A stretch of 64,000 nucleotides of DNA. Origin: Nematopogon swammerdamellus (lineage: Eukaryota; Arthropoda; Insecta; Lepidoptera; Adelidae). Location: positions 10,385,395-10,449,394 of the forward strand of contig OX336345.1 in the NCBI GenBank assembly GCA_946902875.1. Direction: 5' to 3'. Shown one piece after another: positions 55,221 through 64,000 of the stretch (the stretch's first letter is position 1; every line of letters begins with the position of its first letter). Under the pieces are notes generated by a model. That model made no database searches, was not told where the DNA came from, and saw only the letters and a program-made list of their open reading frames with translations. The position numbers were made by a program, and so were the translations under genes.

Positions 55221-56784
55221 AAATAAACAAGGAAAAAATTACCCCCGAAAAAGAAAATTAGGCGCCAACTAAAAGTTCACTTATTTTACACCACTAACCT
55301 AAAAGCCATCGATCTTCCTATAAATATTTCAATACGTCCACACAGCACGGAGCCGCGAACTAAAAACGTGTGTAAATAAATTAGTAAGATTACATGAAAA
55401 AGAGAAATGTGTTACATTTAATTTTATTACATACGATAACTTATGGGCTAGGTGCGGCTCTCGCTTGAAAAACACGTCGGCGACAACACTCGCATCCGAA
55501 AGATCGCCAACATCATCCAGCGAAGCTAACAGATTAAACTTTATTACTAAACGTTAAGGTAATGTTTTCCGTGAAGGTGAGCTGGCGAGTAGAGCAGTGT
55601 AAAGGTGAGCCTAGTTTTAGTTACATACAGATCATTTGTGACATTAAAATATCAATTATTTATGGCGAGCAGATAGCGAAGGCGCTACGAGGTGCGGAGA
55701 AGGTTTTATCTATGCAAAAAGGCTTGAGATATAAATGACAAGGGTTAATAAAGAACTGGAACCGTTCCCACTTGCTTTTTATTTATTTGCGAACATGCTA
55801 CATTTAGGAGTAGGTATACATTATCCCCCTTCGATATCGTTTCACGTCTCTTTTGCCGGCGCGGCATATCTCACCCAGAGACCGTCGCGTCGTCGTCGGT
55901 ATATATGTACCGTGGGGCCACTAAGAGTGATTGACTATTCAAATGCGGCCAAAAGTCCAATTTTGAACTCAAACGAAACGAACACAAACTACCTCAATAC
56001 GTACCTATATAACGAACGCATCGAGCGGCGGTCATTATTTTGACCTCCCACCCCCCGCGTCCCGCCTTGGCTAGTGCGAAAGTACATGTCGAGGAAGTGC
56101 ACGTCGCTGTTTTGCGTTGCGTAGATTTTCGTAATATTTAAATATTTTTGTTCAGAGATAGAGAGGTGTTTGTTTGCAATAATGATGGAAAACGAAGAAG
56201 ATGGGGGTGCTGTTTAATTATGTAACTTACTAATTTTTAATAATTTGCCTAAATTATATTTGGAGGTATATTTCATGGTAGTACAAACGAAACATTTTTC
56301 GTCATTAAGCTCTTTAAGAAATGGTGTTTATGTTATAGAGCGGTGTCTGATCGCGCAATTATTTTTATGGATTCTTATAAAAGAACTATGCAGCATGTGG
56401 ATTCAACAAAAAGGTGTCCCCGATTTTCCCCCATTTCAAAAAAATAATTTTTGAAATACGGTCTGTTTTAATGGAAAGCGCGAGAGATTGAGGGATTAGG
56501 CTGAGCTGTAGAAAGAGGCGGGTGGCGGGGAAAGTGGGGGAGGGGGGCGGGAGGGAGGGGCGGAGAGGGGGTTCGTTTGGGGGTATCCCCCCCCCCCCCC
56601 CCGCGGAAGGGGAAGGGGTAAGTGAGGGAGGCAAAAACGTAATATGACTCAGTGAGGGGAGACGGGGTATAGGAGGGGGTGCTATGCTAAGGGAGGTGGG
56701 TAATAAGTATCTCCTGAATACTCCCCCCCCCCCCCCTTCATTGGAGATATAATTATGCACTTTTCGGTACTTATCAGTTTACTA
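55221..56784. other. Non-coding stretch with G-rich and C-rich runs
   Basis: 56515-56605 is G-rich followed by a run of about 16 C, and 56722-56738 is another C run, flanking a GGGGAAGGGGTAAGTGAGGG patch. Strong potential for G-quadruplex on alternating strands. Frames here are low complexity. The plus-strand frame at 56245-56454 shows no recognised motif. Confidence 0.5.
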
Positions 56785-57009
56785 CACAAACATTTCCGCG
56801 TATACAGGCAAAATTTCTCAAAACAATTCTCAAGAATTCAATGCAACAGGATGTTCTATATCGTCTCCTCCTTACATCTGATCCCCTTTTAAGTTTCTCG
56901 AGACCAAAAAGGCAAAAAAAATCGAAACCCTATTCACGCGATGCTATCGAACTTTTAGTGTCTGAAAAAGTGCACGGAGATTCTAGCGATTCCGAATCTA
57001 GTACATAAT
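56785..57009 (+). pseudogene. Second relic of the left-edge transposon protein, frameshifted
   Basis: One frame reads HKHFRVYRQNFSKQFSRIQC NR up to about 56845; after a one-base loss the next frame continues DVLYRLLLTSDPLLSFSRPK, RQKKSKPYSRDAIELLVSEK, VHGDSSDSESST and a TAA at 57007-57009. This parallels the EARNKDFRNYREFHSRKISR...SDPY part of the relic at 2-428 and extends to an acidic, serine-rich C-terminus. Same family, different copy; the frameshift shows it is dead. Confidence 0.65.
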
Positions 57010-57137
57010 TACTGTGTACCTACATATTTTATGACAATAAATTATTACTATAAGTATGAACTTGATTGTTTTTATCATAAATACTAAAATACTGCAGATT
57101 TAATCAAATAAACTCTACACAAGGTAGAGAAAGGGGC

Positions 57138-57182
57138 ATACGGAACCACTATGTGATAGTACAACTCACACTTGACCGTTAT
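57138..57182 (+). repeat. CCAAGTGC-family repeat, end fragment
   Basis: CATACGGAACCACTATGTGA and CAACTCACACTTGACCGTTA: the diverged right end only. Confidence 0.6.
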
Positions 57183-57287
57183 TTTGAAACTGTCATGTAT
57201 TTCAATGAAATATATTACGAATACCAGCATTTTTCATTTAATTTCGGCACGATCTGAATATTGGCCGCATTTGAACAGTAAATCACT

Positions 57288-57600
57288 CTGTGTGGCCGGT
57301 AGGTACAAAGAATAGTCGCACTGCATCTCTCCCCGTGCATATCGTAAAATTAAAAGGCGACTAAGGAATTGCCGTGTTAAAGGGCGATAGGATAGCCACC
57401 TCTCACTTTGGCACGGCCCTTCCAACGAGCCATGCTGCTGCATGGGTCTTCGTGACTTACTTGCTGCTTGATAGTATTATCTTGCCCTAATACTTTGTCA
57501 AACGTGGTGGTCGGTGTCATGCTGTAATTTACAAGAGTGCTTGCAGCTCAACACCGATTACTCTGCTTACAATTGTTTTATCTCACGAAGGCGGGTTGGT
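57288..57600 (+). repeat. Family X repeat, copy 2
   Basis: CTGTGTGGCCGGTAGGTACA, CGCACTGCATCTCTCCCCGT, GGCGACTAAGGAATTGCCGT, AAAGGGCGATAGGATAGCCA, CGAGCCATGCTGCTGCATGG, GACTTACTTGCTGCTTGATA, GTGGTCGGTGTCATGCTGTA and GCAGCTCAACACCGATTACT. Collinear with the copy at 25806-26170, with a different insert near AATTAAAAGG. Confidence 0.7.
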
Positions 57601-58267
57601 TTTATTTGGGAGTGTAGATGCACATGCACATTCTTTTGTGTGCTTAAGCTCGACAGCGCTCAGTATCGCCCGAGCCGCGCGCCACATTCAAGCTCGCTTG
57701 TCACAACCTATACAAGTAGGCTCATTCATTACAAAACATCTGTAACCCCGAATGTCTGGATACAGAGTGAGGTATGTAGGAATGTATGTACTTAATTTCA
57801 AGCAATATTCTTTATTATCGCGTCTTCAACTTGCCTGTTTAATTCACTCATAACTTTGCTCTATGATTCTCCAATAGGCCACCCACATCTGAAGATGAGA
57901 CAGTACATTAATAAATTGGAAATGGTTTCCTCAAAGTAAATAAAGACATTGTCCATGCGCAGGTGAGGAGGAGGGTGGGTGCTGGGGGCGGGAGTGATGG
58001 GAACGATGCAGTAAACGTCATCGTTGCAGCTTCGTGGAGATTTACTCGGTGCTGAAGCAGTTAACCGCTCAGCAGGTCGTCGTCTCGTCCGATGAGGCTG
58101 ATTGTTTCGCCGAACGAGGCCCAGTATCGGACACGGCGGGCGGAGAGGTTAACGACGCTGTGCCGATATGAGGGGTTGCGTGGCAACATAGTTTGGATGT
58201 ATGGAGGACCTCTATGCCTTTACATCTAGGTAAGTATGCAGGTAACAACGTAACAGGACAAGTTTTT
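57601..58267. other. Non-coding stretch
   Basis: 57957-58160 is GC-rich without a supported exon. No element recognised. Confidence 0.4.
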
Positions 58268-58505
58268 GTTTTGTATTATAGAAACTGACACAGTTGGCTA
58301 CATCACCTACTAAATCCGTGGTGTCAGCCCATAACACACCTTGGTGAACTACGTGCCATGTCACTGCTTCCCTTCGGTCGTGTCGGCTACACTGAACTGG
58401 ACGGAATACAAGAACTATTTACATGCCGTTTCAACCGACCTTTCGTTCAGTGCGGTGGTTCCTTTCATTCATTCACCCGGGACGGATTAAACCCTACCAC
58501 CTAGT
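58268..58505 (-). repeat. Family S SINE, body and tail
   Basis: Reading plus: ATTATAGAAACTGACACAG, TTGGCTACATCACCTACTAA, CAAGAACTATTTACATGCCG, TTTCGTTCAGTGCGGTGGTT, a CATTCATTCA insert, CCCGGGACGGATTAAACCCT and ACCACCTAGTAAG. It stops before the head. Confidence 0.85.
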
Positions 58506-58773
58506 AAGTTGTTGGACCGAGATATAGATACATCGGTCCAAGTTTCTACAAACTCTACAGTATCTTCATATACGTCGTCGGCACAACAATCCAAGCTGAC
58601 GGCGCCAATTTTCTGCCGTATCCATAAAACAAAAATGTTATTTCTTACTTATGGTAAAGTTGCTTTTTCCCACAGCTTCGCAATTGTTTTGTGGTAGTAT
58701 ATAATGTTCGGTATTTTAAGACAATATACAATACACGCTAGATACACGTAGCCTCTATCCTCTTCACCTCAAG

Positions 58774-59188
58774 CCAGAAGAACCTACAGCGGATTCATGC
58801 GGAACCAAAGACAAGGCCACTGCGCCTCCTTGCGGATCGGGAGCGAGATCCTGCTCGCCTAGCAGCGGATTGTCGTCGAACTCTCGTCCGACATTCTTCC
58901 AAGGCGGTTGATTTTACCATCGAGCAGGACACAGTGGAAATTCATCTCCCTTGAGCGCGGTCGCAGATCTGGAGGCTGGTGAACGTTGAGTGTTGCGGCA
59001 GGGCTCACGCACTCTATGTACTTGCGCGCGATAACTACCTACCGCCGACCGGACCGCCGGCGATCCATAATTCATTGGGCTGCCGACAGCCGCGTGGAGC
59101 TAACCTACTACGTGAGCGCGCGCTCACGCTACTGCTTCGTACGGTCGTACCTACCTATATCCAAAGAGTTTCTTTGCCTATGTCTTAA
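58774..59188 (+). pseudogene. Unrecognised open frame, 138 codons, one internal TGA
   Basis: A pyrimidine-rich tract (CCTCTATCCTCTTCACCTCAAG, split here by position 58751-58773) could act as acceptor. The frame then reads SQKNLQRIHAEPKTRPLRLL, ADRERDPARLAADCRRTLVR, HSSKAVDFTIEQDTVEIHLP, a TGA (58952-58954), and in the same frame QIWRLVNVECCGRAHALYVL, ARDNYLPPTGPPAIHNSLGC, LLRERALTLLLRTVVPTYIQ to a TAA at 59186-59188. The first half alone could be a terminal exon; the continued open frame after the stop suggests a worn coding sequence. The composition is coding-like, but I recognise no domain. The THAP-like frame begins 12 bases later. Confidence 0.35.
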
Positions 59189-59199
59189 TTCAAGTTGAC

Positions 59200-59340
59200 A
59201 TGGCTTCTGTTAATAGTGGCAGTGGCAATTTATGTGCAGTAGATGGATGTAAATCCAGCAAGAGGAGAGATAAAAATCTCTTTTTTTTCCATTTACCTGC
59301 TGATGAAGAAATGGAGTATATTGTTTTTGTTGAGCAATAA
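59200..59340 (+). pseudogene. THAP-like N-terminal fragment, 46 residues
   Basis: An ATG at 59200 opens MASVNSGSGNLCAVDGCKSS KRRDKNLFFFHLPADEEMEY and ends at TAA (59338-59340). C12-x4-C17, followed by FFFHLP at 28-33, matches the start of a THAP zinc finger (C-x2-4-C then F/H-x-hP). The second half of the domain (C-x2-H, AVPTIF-like part) is missing, and a CCAAGTGC-family repeat starts at 59352. THAP domains occur in P-element-type transposases and in host regulators, so either origin is possible. No splice donor is evident, so it is most likely a truncated relic. Confidence 0.5.
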
Positions 59341-59351
59341 TTACCTATTCT

Positions 59352-59514
59352 AAAAAACCGGACAAGTGCGAGTCGGACTCGCACACGAAGGGTTCCGTAC
59401 CACCGTACAAGATTTAACACTATGTAGGTACTTTATTTTATTTTTTTTACTATTTCTTGTTATAGCGGTAATAGAAATAAAGCCCGCTGACAGACGGACG
59501 GACGGCGGGGCTTA
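59352..59514 (-). repeat. CCAAGTGC-family repeat, internally deleted copy
   Basis: AAAAAACCGGACAAGTGCGA, GGACTCGCACACGAAGGGTT, CCGTACCACCGTACAAG, then after a large internal deletion ATAGAAATAAAGCCCGCTGA and CAGACGGACGGACGG. Only about half the full length. Confidence 0.75.
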
Positions 59515-59560
59515 AGACAATAAAACATGCAAAAATACTAAAAAGTGTTTTTTATTTACA

Positions 59561-60063
59561 CACAAGCTTTTGCCGGCGGCTTCGCCCGCGTTAAAAGTAC
59601 ATTTGCAAGCAATACTATTTGTGTTATGGGCTGACATCACGGATGTTGTAGGTGATGTAGCCAACCGTGTCAGGTTCCATAAAAAAAAAGCACTTGACAT
59701 GGACATATCCACGTGCTAGCAATACATATAGTGGCTGCTCAGACAGCTGACATATAGAGGGGGGGAGGGGGGGTTCACTGAAATCGATTGCCTACGGCAA
59801 TAAGTCCGCCTTCTGCCAAGCAGAAAGGTGTATGTAAAGGTCGACTGGAAGTAATTGCCGCCGGCAATAAGTCCGGCTTCGCTTGGCAGATGTATTTTTA
59901 ATCTATACCGAATAAAATCGGTTAGATAAGCATGCGTACAGGTAACAATAATAACATTACAGGGGTAGTAGGTAGGTAGGATTACCTGAAGTATTTTCGG
60001 GCTGAACTAATTTCTTCCTTTAATATATTTTAACGAGGGCGAAGCCGCGGGCTAAAACTAGTA
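59561..60063. mobile_element. Segment bounded by two opposed Helitron-like 3' ends
   Basis: Left boundary CAAGCTTTTGCCGGCGGCTT CGCCCGCG (inverted end, CTAG changed to CAAG); right boundary GAGGGCGAAGCCGCGGGCTA AAACTAG then T at 60063. Between them lie a family S 3' piece, a G-rich run (59757-59775), and two related blocks GATTGCCTACGGCAATAAGT and AATTGCCGCCGGCAATAAGT (59789 and 59852). It may be two nested Helitron remnants rather than one element. Confidence 0.5.
59620..59690 (+). repeat. Family S SINE, 3' end only
   Basis: TGTGTTATGGGCTGACATCA, CGGATGTTGTAGGTGATGTA, GCCAACCGTGTCAGGTTCCA and a nine-A tail. Nearly identical to the 24.4-kb tail, so a recent truncated insertion. Confidence 0.85.
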
Positions 60064-60446
60064 GTAGCCTATATGTTAAACAAAAAAAAAATTGGTACCT
60101 ATCTAACAGTAAAAAAACATTTTTAAATCTGTGCTGCAGCTCGCGAACAAACATTCACACATATTTCCTCTTTACAATATAATAATATTAAAGATTGTGT
60201 AATGCATTGATATTTTTATCGAAAGTAGCAGCCCTAACGTCACCGAATTTGCTTCAAGGCCCCGCGTCCGCGCGCAGCTGCAAAGCAATAATCACTTTAC
60301 GCTCTTTCGTTTAGGTACATTTTCGCACGCAGCGACTGGCGTCGTAAAAGTTTAGGCTATTAAAGCCGAAGGTACGTAACTTTTTCTATGGAGAGATTCA
60401 TCTGTTACGAAGTAACTATTTAGTAATCTGTGGTTGCGGTTTGAAG
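60064..60446. other. Non-coding stretch
   Basis: No recognised element. A CGCGTCCGCGCGCAGCTG patch lies at 60264-60281. Confidence 0.45.
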
Positions 60447-60558
60447 TGTGTGCGAAGCTGGACCCAGCAGTGGTTCCTCGGACGCTCCGACGGCCCCCAA
60501 CCACGACTACCTGAACCTGAGCTGTCGAAGACAGCGGCGGCGGGCGGGGACTTCACAG
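60447..60558 (+). CDS. Candidate internal coding exon, unrecognised
   Basis: A GC-rich frame after a moderate acceptor (GTTGCGGTTTGAAG) and before a good donor (CTTCACAG then GTAGGAGG, 60559). After one leading base: VCEAGPSSGSSDAPTAPNHD then YLNLSCRRQRRRAGTSQ, 37 codons. Third positions are mostly G or C in an AT-rich region, which favours real coding use. Basic RRQRRR could be a nuclear signal. No family recognised. Confidence 0.4.
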
Positions 60559-62639
60559 GTAGGAGGCACACCACACATTTACTTAACATATAAAGTGCAG
60601 TATTTTCGTTTTATCCACGATTTACGGGACACACTGTTTAAGGCACATTTTAAAATAAAATCATGCATTAATGTTGGTTAAAGTTGTGATAGTAAAAATC
60701 ATGTGTTAACAATGTAGAAATTAATCACAATTATTTTAAAAGCGTTCAAACAGACGATAAAGCGGAAAAGGTTCGATGTGGACTACGAATTTAATAAATA
60801 GAAACAATCGTAGGTACTAACGTTCTTATGTTAAACGGTGTAATAAATATAAATGATAAACACACCAAACGCATGAGCACCGGTGAAACTAATGATGTAT
60901 TAAATCTAGATATCACGAGACAGAACTTCATGTCAGCCGACACCGCGCCTCGGAGAGCCTCCAGGCTCGATAGTGGTCGACATGTAAAACCAGTATCACG
61001 ACACATCGATAAGAGAAGAAATAAAATAAATAACTGATAGAAGCTGACGTAGTCTTATCATATTCCTAAACGAACGACAGATCATGGAAATAGCCGACAA
61101 TAAAATTATTAATTTCGTTATCGGTAGCACGCCATCGTATCTGCTGATGTAAGTACTGCCTACACTATGTATAAGGCATAATGTCTATACGACAACCATC
61201 ATCACAGATACTGTGCATTCAATAATTTCAACATTCAAACCTCTCACATAATTCTTCAAGTTGTCTCTTTATGTTACTCGTAGTAACGTTAAAACTAAAT
61301 TTCTTCTACGACCCTTTCTTTTAATTTTACGTCAAAGTTTACCCTAATACAACCACATCAAATACAAATAGGCAAAACAAAAATAAAACAATTTTATTTA
61401 AAGCCGACTACGAAAACCAAAGTTGGACGAAAATGCTGTAGTCGGGTTATGTCTATGTCTATTCGAATCCTTCAAAAGCCCCACTACAGCGTTTTCAACC
61501 AACTTTCCTTACTACTTCAAAGTTTGATATTAAAGCCCAGTTTACACTGCCGATATAATTGCTAATAACCACAGAAATCTAAAATTAATATTTTTTATTT
61601 CTGTGCTAATAACATTTGTTAACAAAACATGTTATAACAGTTAATATCGTTCTTTACATTTATTTTGATATATGACTTGTATGGGGAAATTGTGTAATTT
61701 TGGTCAGAAAAAAAAATTTCGAGCGTGTTTTGTTTTACCTGGAGTTCAAAAAACCCTTCTGTGCTTCTAATAAAGTGAATCCTCAAGTGTTTGGTATGGC
61801 TGCATGCGTAGTTTCACTATAAATAAGAGTGAACAAACTTTATTGATCTAAATTCATTACCTTGCGAAATATTGGAATTTTTGTGGGAACGCGCGGGCCA
61901 AAATTTCGCGTTTTTCGCGCGGCGAAAATGGCATGGGACTCAAGGGAAGTAAGCTTAATAGGTGTGGGGTTAAAATAACATTGAAATGACTTCCAAATAA
62001 AAAGAACTAGAACTTAAAAGTGTTAAATAATATTTTTATTCATATTCGGATCATTGAGTTCAAGGCGGAAGACAAAAGCACACCTGAAAATTTATAGATG
62101 GACCCCTTTTGTGCAGTTATAGCGCGACTCATCATCTGTATCAACTTTTCCTATGACAGCAAATGCGATCTATTTAGGACTAGATATGCACTAATAAGTA
62201 TTTTATTTACTTGTTATATTTTCTTTATGTTTACGAGCATCGTTTCCAGTGTTAAAAGCATTCGTCAGATCAGCCTGTGCGGAGACTGCGGCTGCTGTGG
62301 AAGCTTCGAGATGGTATCGCGCGTAATTTGTAGCCGCCGCAGCACCAATCAAAATATTTGTTAATCGAACACCGAAGTGCGATCCTATCGCTCGTCATAA
62401 CGCGATCTGACTCGAGTTCTCAAGCATCCGGAGACAGCAGCTGTTAGGCATACGTTATTCAACACTGCTCGCGGTTTCGGTAAGTCAGAATTTGAGTTAC
62501 CTACTTCCGGTAAAAATTTCATGTTAACAAGTGACTATCAAAAGATCCATCCATCCACCACCATTAATCACAGTATGATAGTACTCTCCATATAATGTGC
62601 GGCCGCTGAATGAAGGCCGGAAGGACTACACGAAAATTG
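60559..62639. other. Non-coding stretch
   Basis: Frames at 60828-61037 and 62098-62364 are open but without recognised motifs. A small AAAGCCGACTACGAAAAC piece near 61400 resembles the AACCGACTTC family. Around 61870-61930 a palindromic CG-rich patch (GGGAACGCGCGGGCC, TTTTTCGCGCGGCGAAAA) is seen. Confidence 0.4.
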
Positions 62640-62872
62640 AAAAGGCGTATGTCCAGCAGTGGACGCTTACAAGCTGACTGACAGGCATACTTAATTTGTT
62701 TGTGTGGCACCATATTCTGAAGACGGGAATACATATTTAAAATTCCATTCTTTGAAGCCACATTGTCGAGGGCGTGTCGTCGTCGCTTCAGTATTTATTT
62801 CTGTCACCATCATCATCATTATCATCAGCCTGTATCGGTCCACTGCTGGACATAGGCCTCTCCCAAGTCACG
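62640..62872. repeat. Two opposed LINE tails (TGTCCAGCAGTGGAC type)
   Basis: 62640-62690 carries AAAGGCGTATGTCCAGCAGT GGACG on the plus strand, and 62808-62872 carries ATCATCATCATTATCATCAG CCTGTATCGGTCCACTGCTG GACATAGGCCTCT, the same tail inverted. They face each other about 150 bp apart. Confidence 0.75.
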
Positions 62873-62963
62873 CCACCTCACGCATTTATTTTTTTATTTC
62901 GTTCAAACTTAAAATTAATCTATCCAGCGTGGTCTCCCTGACTATTCCGTGGCGATAGCTTAT

Positions 62964-63232
62964 CTACGGTATGCGAGGCCTCCTCCGAAGTCTCTCTTGA
63001 TCCTCGTAAGTTTCCGTTAATATCACCTCGCGACCGAGGAACGACTCGTCGCGAACACGCTCGACATCCATTCTCCTCGTTTTGTCAAACAATTTCAATA
63101 AAAGCTCCGACTGAATCCGAGGCGGGCAGTAAAACGCGGACGTTAAAATATCCGTCGAAGCTTCGGTACTCGCAGAATGCACGTGACTCAACAGTTGATC
63201 GGGTTTGAGAGTTTCGGCCGGTAAACCGCTTA
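62964..63232 (-). CDS. Candidate terminal coding exon, unrecognised
   Basis: The minus-strand frame is open from a stop near 63240 to a TAG at 62964-62966: SGLPAETLKPDQLLSHVHSA, STEASTDILTSAFYCPPRIQ, SELLLKLFDKTRRMDVERVR, DESFLGREVILTETYEDQER and LRRRPRIP. About 88 codons with balanced, protein-like composition and CG-rich third positions against an AT-rich surround. There is no ATG near the start; a weak acceptor (ATTAAATAAG) sits just before. It could be a last exon of a host gene or the end of an old transposon protein. No domain recognised. Confidence 0.4.
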
Positions 63233-64000
63233 TTTAATTACGTGCGAGAGTTTTATTCTCGAGGTTTACGTTTACGAGTATGTTGCTGCGATTTCTTTCA
63301 CTTCTTCTGTTGCGCGCGGCGCTGATCGTGCACAAGATAACATGCTTGCGCAGCAATCATGAGCGGCATGCTTCTCATGTCTAAGTAAGGTATCCGAAGT
63401 GCAGTTGTCAAATACTGAAATACTCGTGATATGTTATTTTATAAATATTCGATATTAGTAATGTACATATTACATACTCGTACATGCAAGAAATAAGTAT
63501 GTATCCTTAGCGTTCGCCGTTGAACGCACATGTTTTCATAATGCCGAGCGACGCTTCCAGCGTGCAATGAAGAATATTATTTAATTTAATGTACATAATT
63601 TCCCACACCATAATTAATTGAAATGTTAAACTTGAACTTCTCCTATGGCAGGAAACTGCTAATCCGCGGAGGGCTGTCCAAACGAGCAATCCATGCTCAA
63701 CCGACCAATTCTTAAACAACTGAGAAATAAAAATACTCCTAGAGCGTCCCAGGCGGGATGTTTGCATTTCCAGATTACGTCAACAGACTGAGCAAACTGT
63801 TCGGTGTCTCGCCGCGCGGACATGGACACTCCTCTTCGCTCCGACCTCAACTCCGAGCGCACTGTTGATTCTGCGCTCGCTACTGCCGCGCCGCCGCCGC
63901 GCTCGCAGTCGAGATGCTGTGCTGCGTGCGTGCGTGCGTGCGTGGAGCTACCATTGCACCTGGAGCGGGTTTAGTGGAGGCACCAATTCCGCTTGCGAAT
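63233..64000. other. Non-coding stretch ending in a CpG-rich island
   Basis: From about 63780 to the edge the sequence is CpG-rich (CTGCCGCGCCGCCGCCGCGC) and includes a TGCG microsatellite (63924-63944). It could be a promoter or exon island that continues outside the window. Frames on the minus strand at 63507-63862 show no recognised motif. Confidence 0.4.

Noticed and set aside
54804..55230. Similar small proteins on both strands
   Set aside because: They are mirror-image translations of the terminal inverted repeats of a MITE.
56386..56760. Proline-rich 124-codon protein on the minus strand
   Set aside because: Produced by homopolymer G/C runs.

Overview
The window is eukaryotic, non-coding and repeat-rich, and its repeat content points to a moth or butterfly (Lepidoptera). 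The main clues are interspersed sequences I recognise from lepidopteran genomes: a CCAAGTGCGAGTCGGACT family, LINE tails containing TGTCCAGCAGTGGAC, short repeats starting with AACCGACTTC, and Helitron ends of the form GCGAGCGGAGCCGCGGGCTC-AGCTAG. No complete host gene is visible. The base composition is AT-rich, broken by short CpG-rich islands. It reads as intergenic or long-intron DNA. Species cannot be told from the sequence.

Layout. 0-10 kb: a broken transposon protein at the left edge, SINE pieces, and a MITE with another repeat nested in it. 10-18 kb: two related non-autonomous Helitrons carrying arrays of a 68-bp hairpin-containing satellite (about 6 and 27 units). 18-30 kb: small repeats, a 1.15-kb near-perfect foldback element, two SINEs facing each other, and two LINE coding relics, one with a CCHC finger plus a PD-(D/E)xK-like motif. 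30-43 kb: sparse repeats and two candidate exons. 43-45 kb: a 5'-truncated jockey/CR1-like LINE with a CACTA minisatellite in its 3' UTR. 45-55 kb: many SINEs, a Helitron end with a helicase C-terminus, and a 1.06-kb palindrome whose two arms encode the same short peptide. 55-64 kb: a second relic of the left-edge transposon family, an unrecognised broken frame, a THAP-like N-terminus, and candidate exons.

The most notable system is one SINE family ('family S' here), with about 17 pieces in the window. Its longest copies combine a tRNA-like A box, a stretch matching the internal promoter of 5S rRNA, and a tRNA-like B box, followed by a shared body and a poly(A) tail. Some copies lack the 5S part, and others carry a head shared with a different repeat family ('family X'), which suggests repeated 5' head replacement on one body.

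Host coding content is limited to weak candidates: frames flanked by plausible splice sites near 30.5, 36.0, 58.8, 60.5 and 63.1 kb. None resembles a protein I can name. All family assignments come from reading the sequence; no database search was run.
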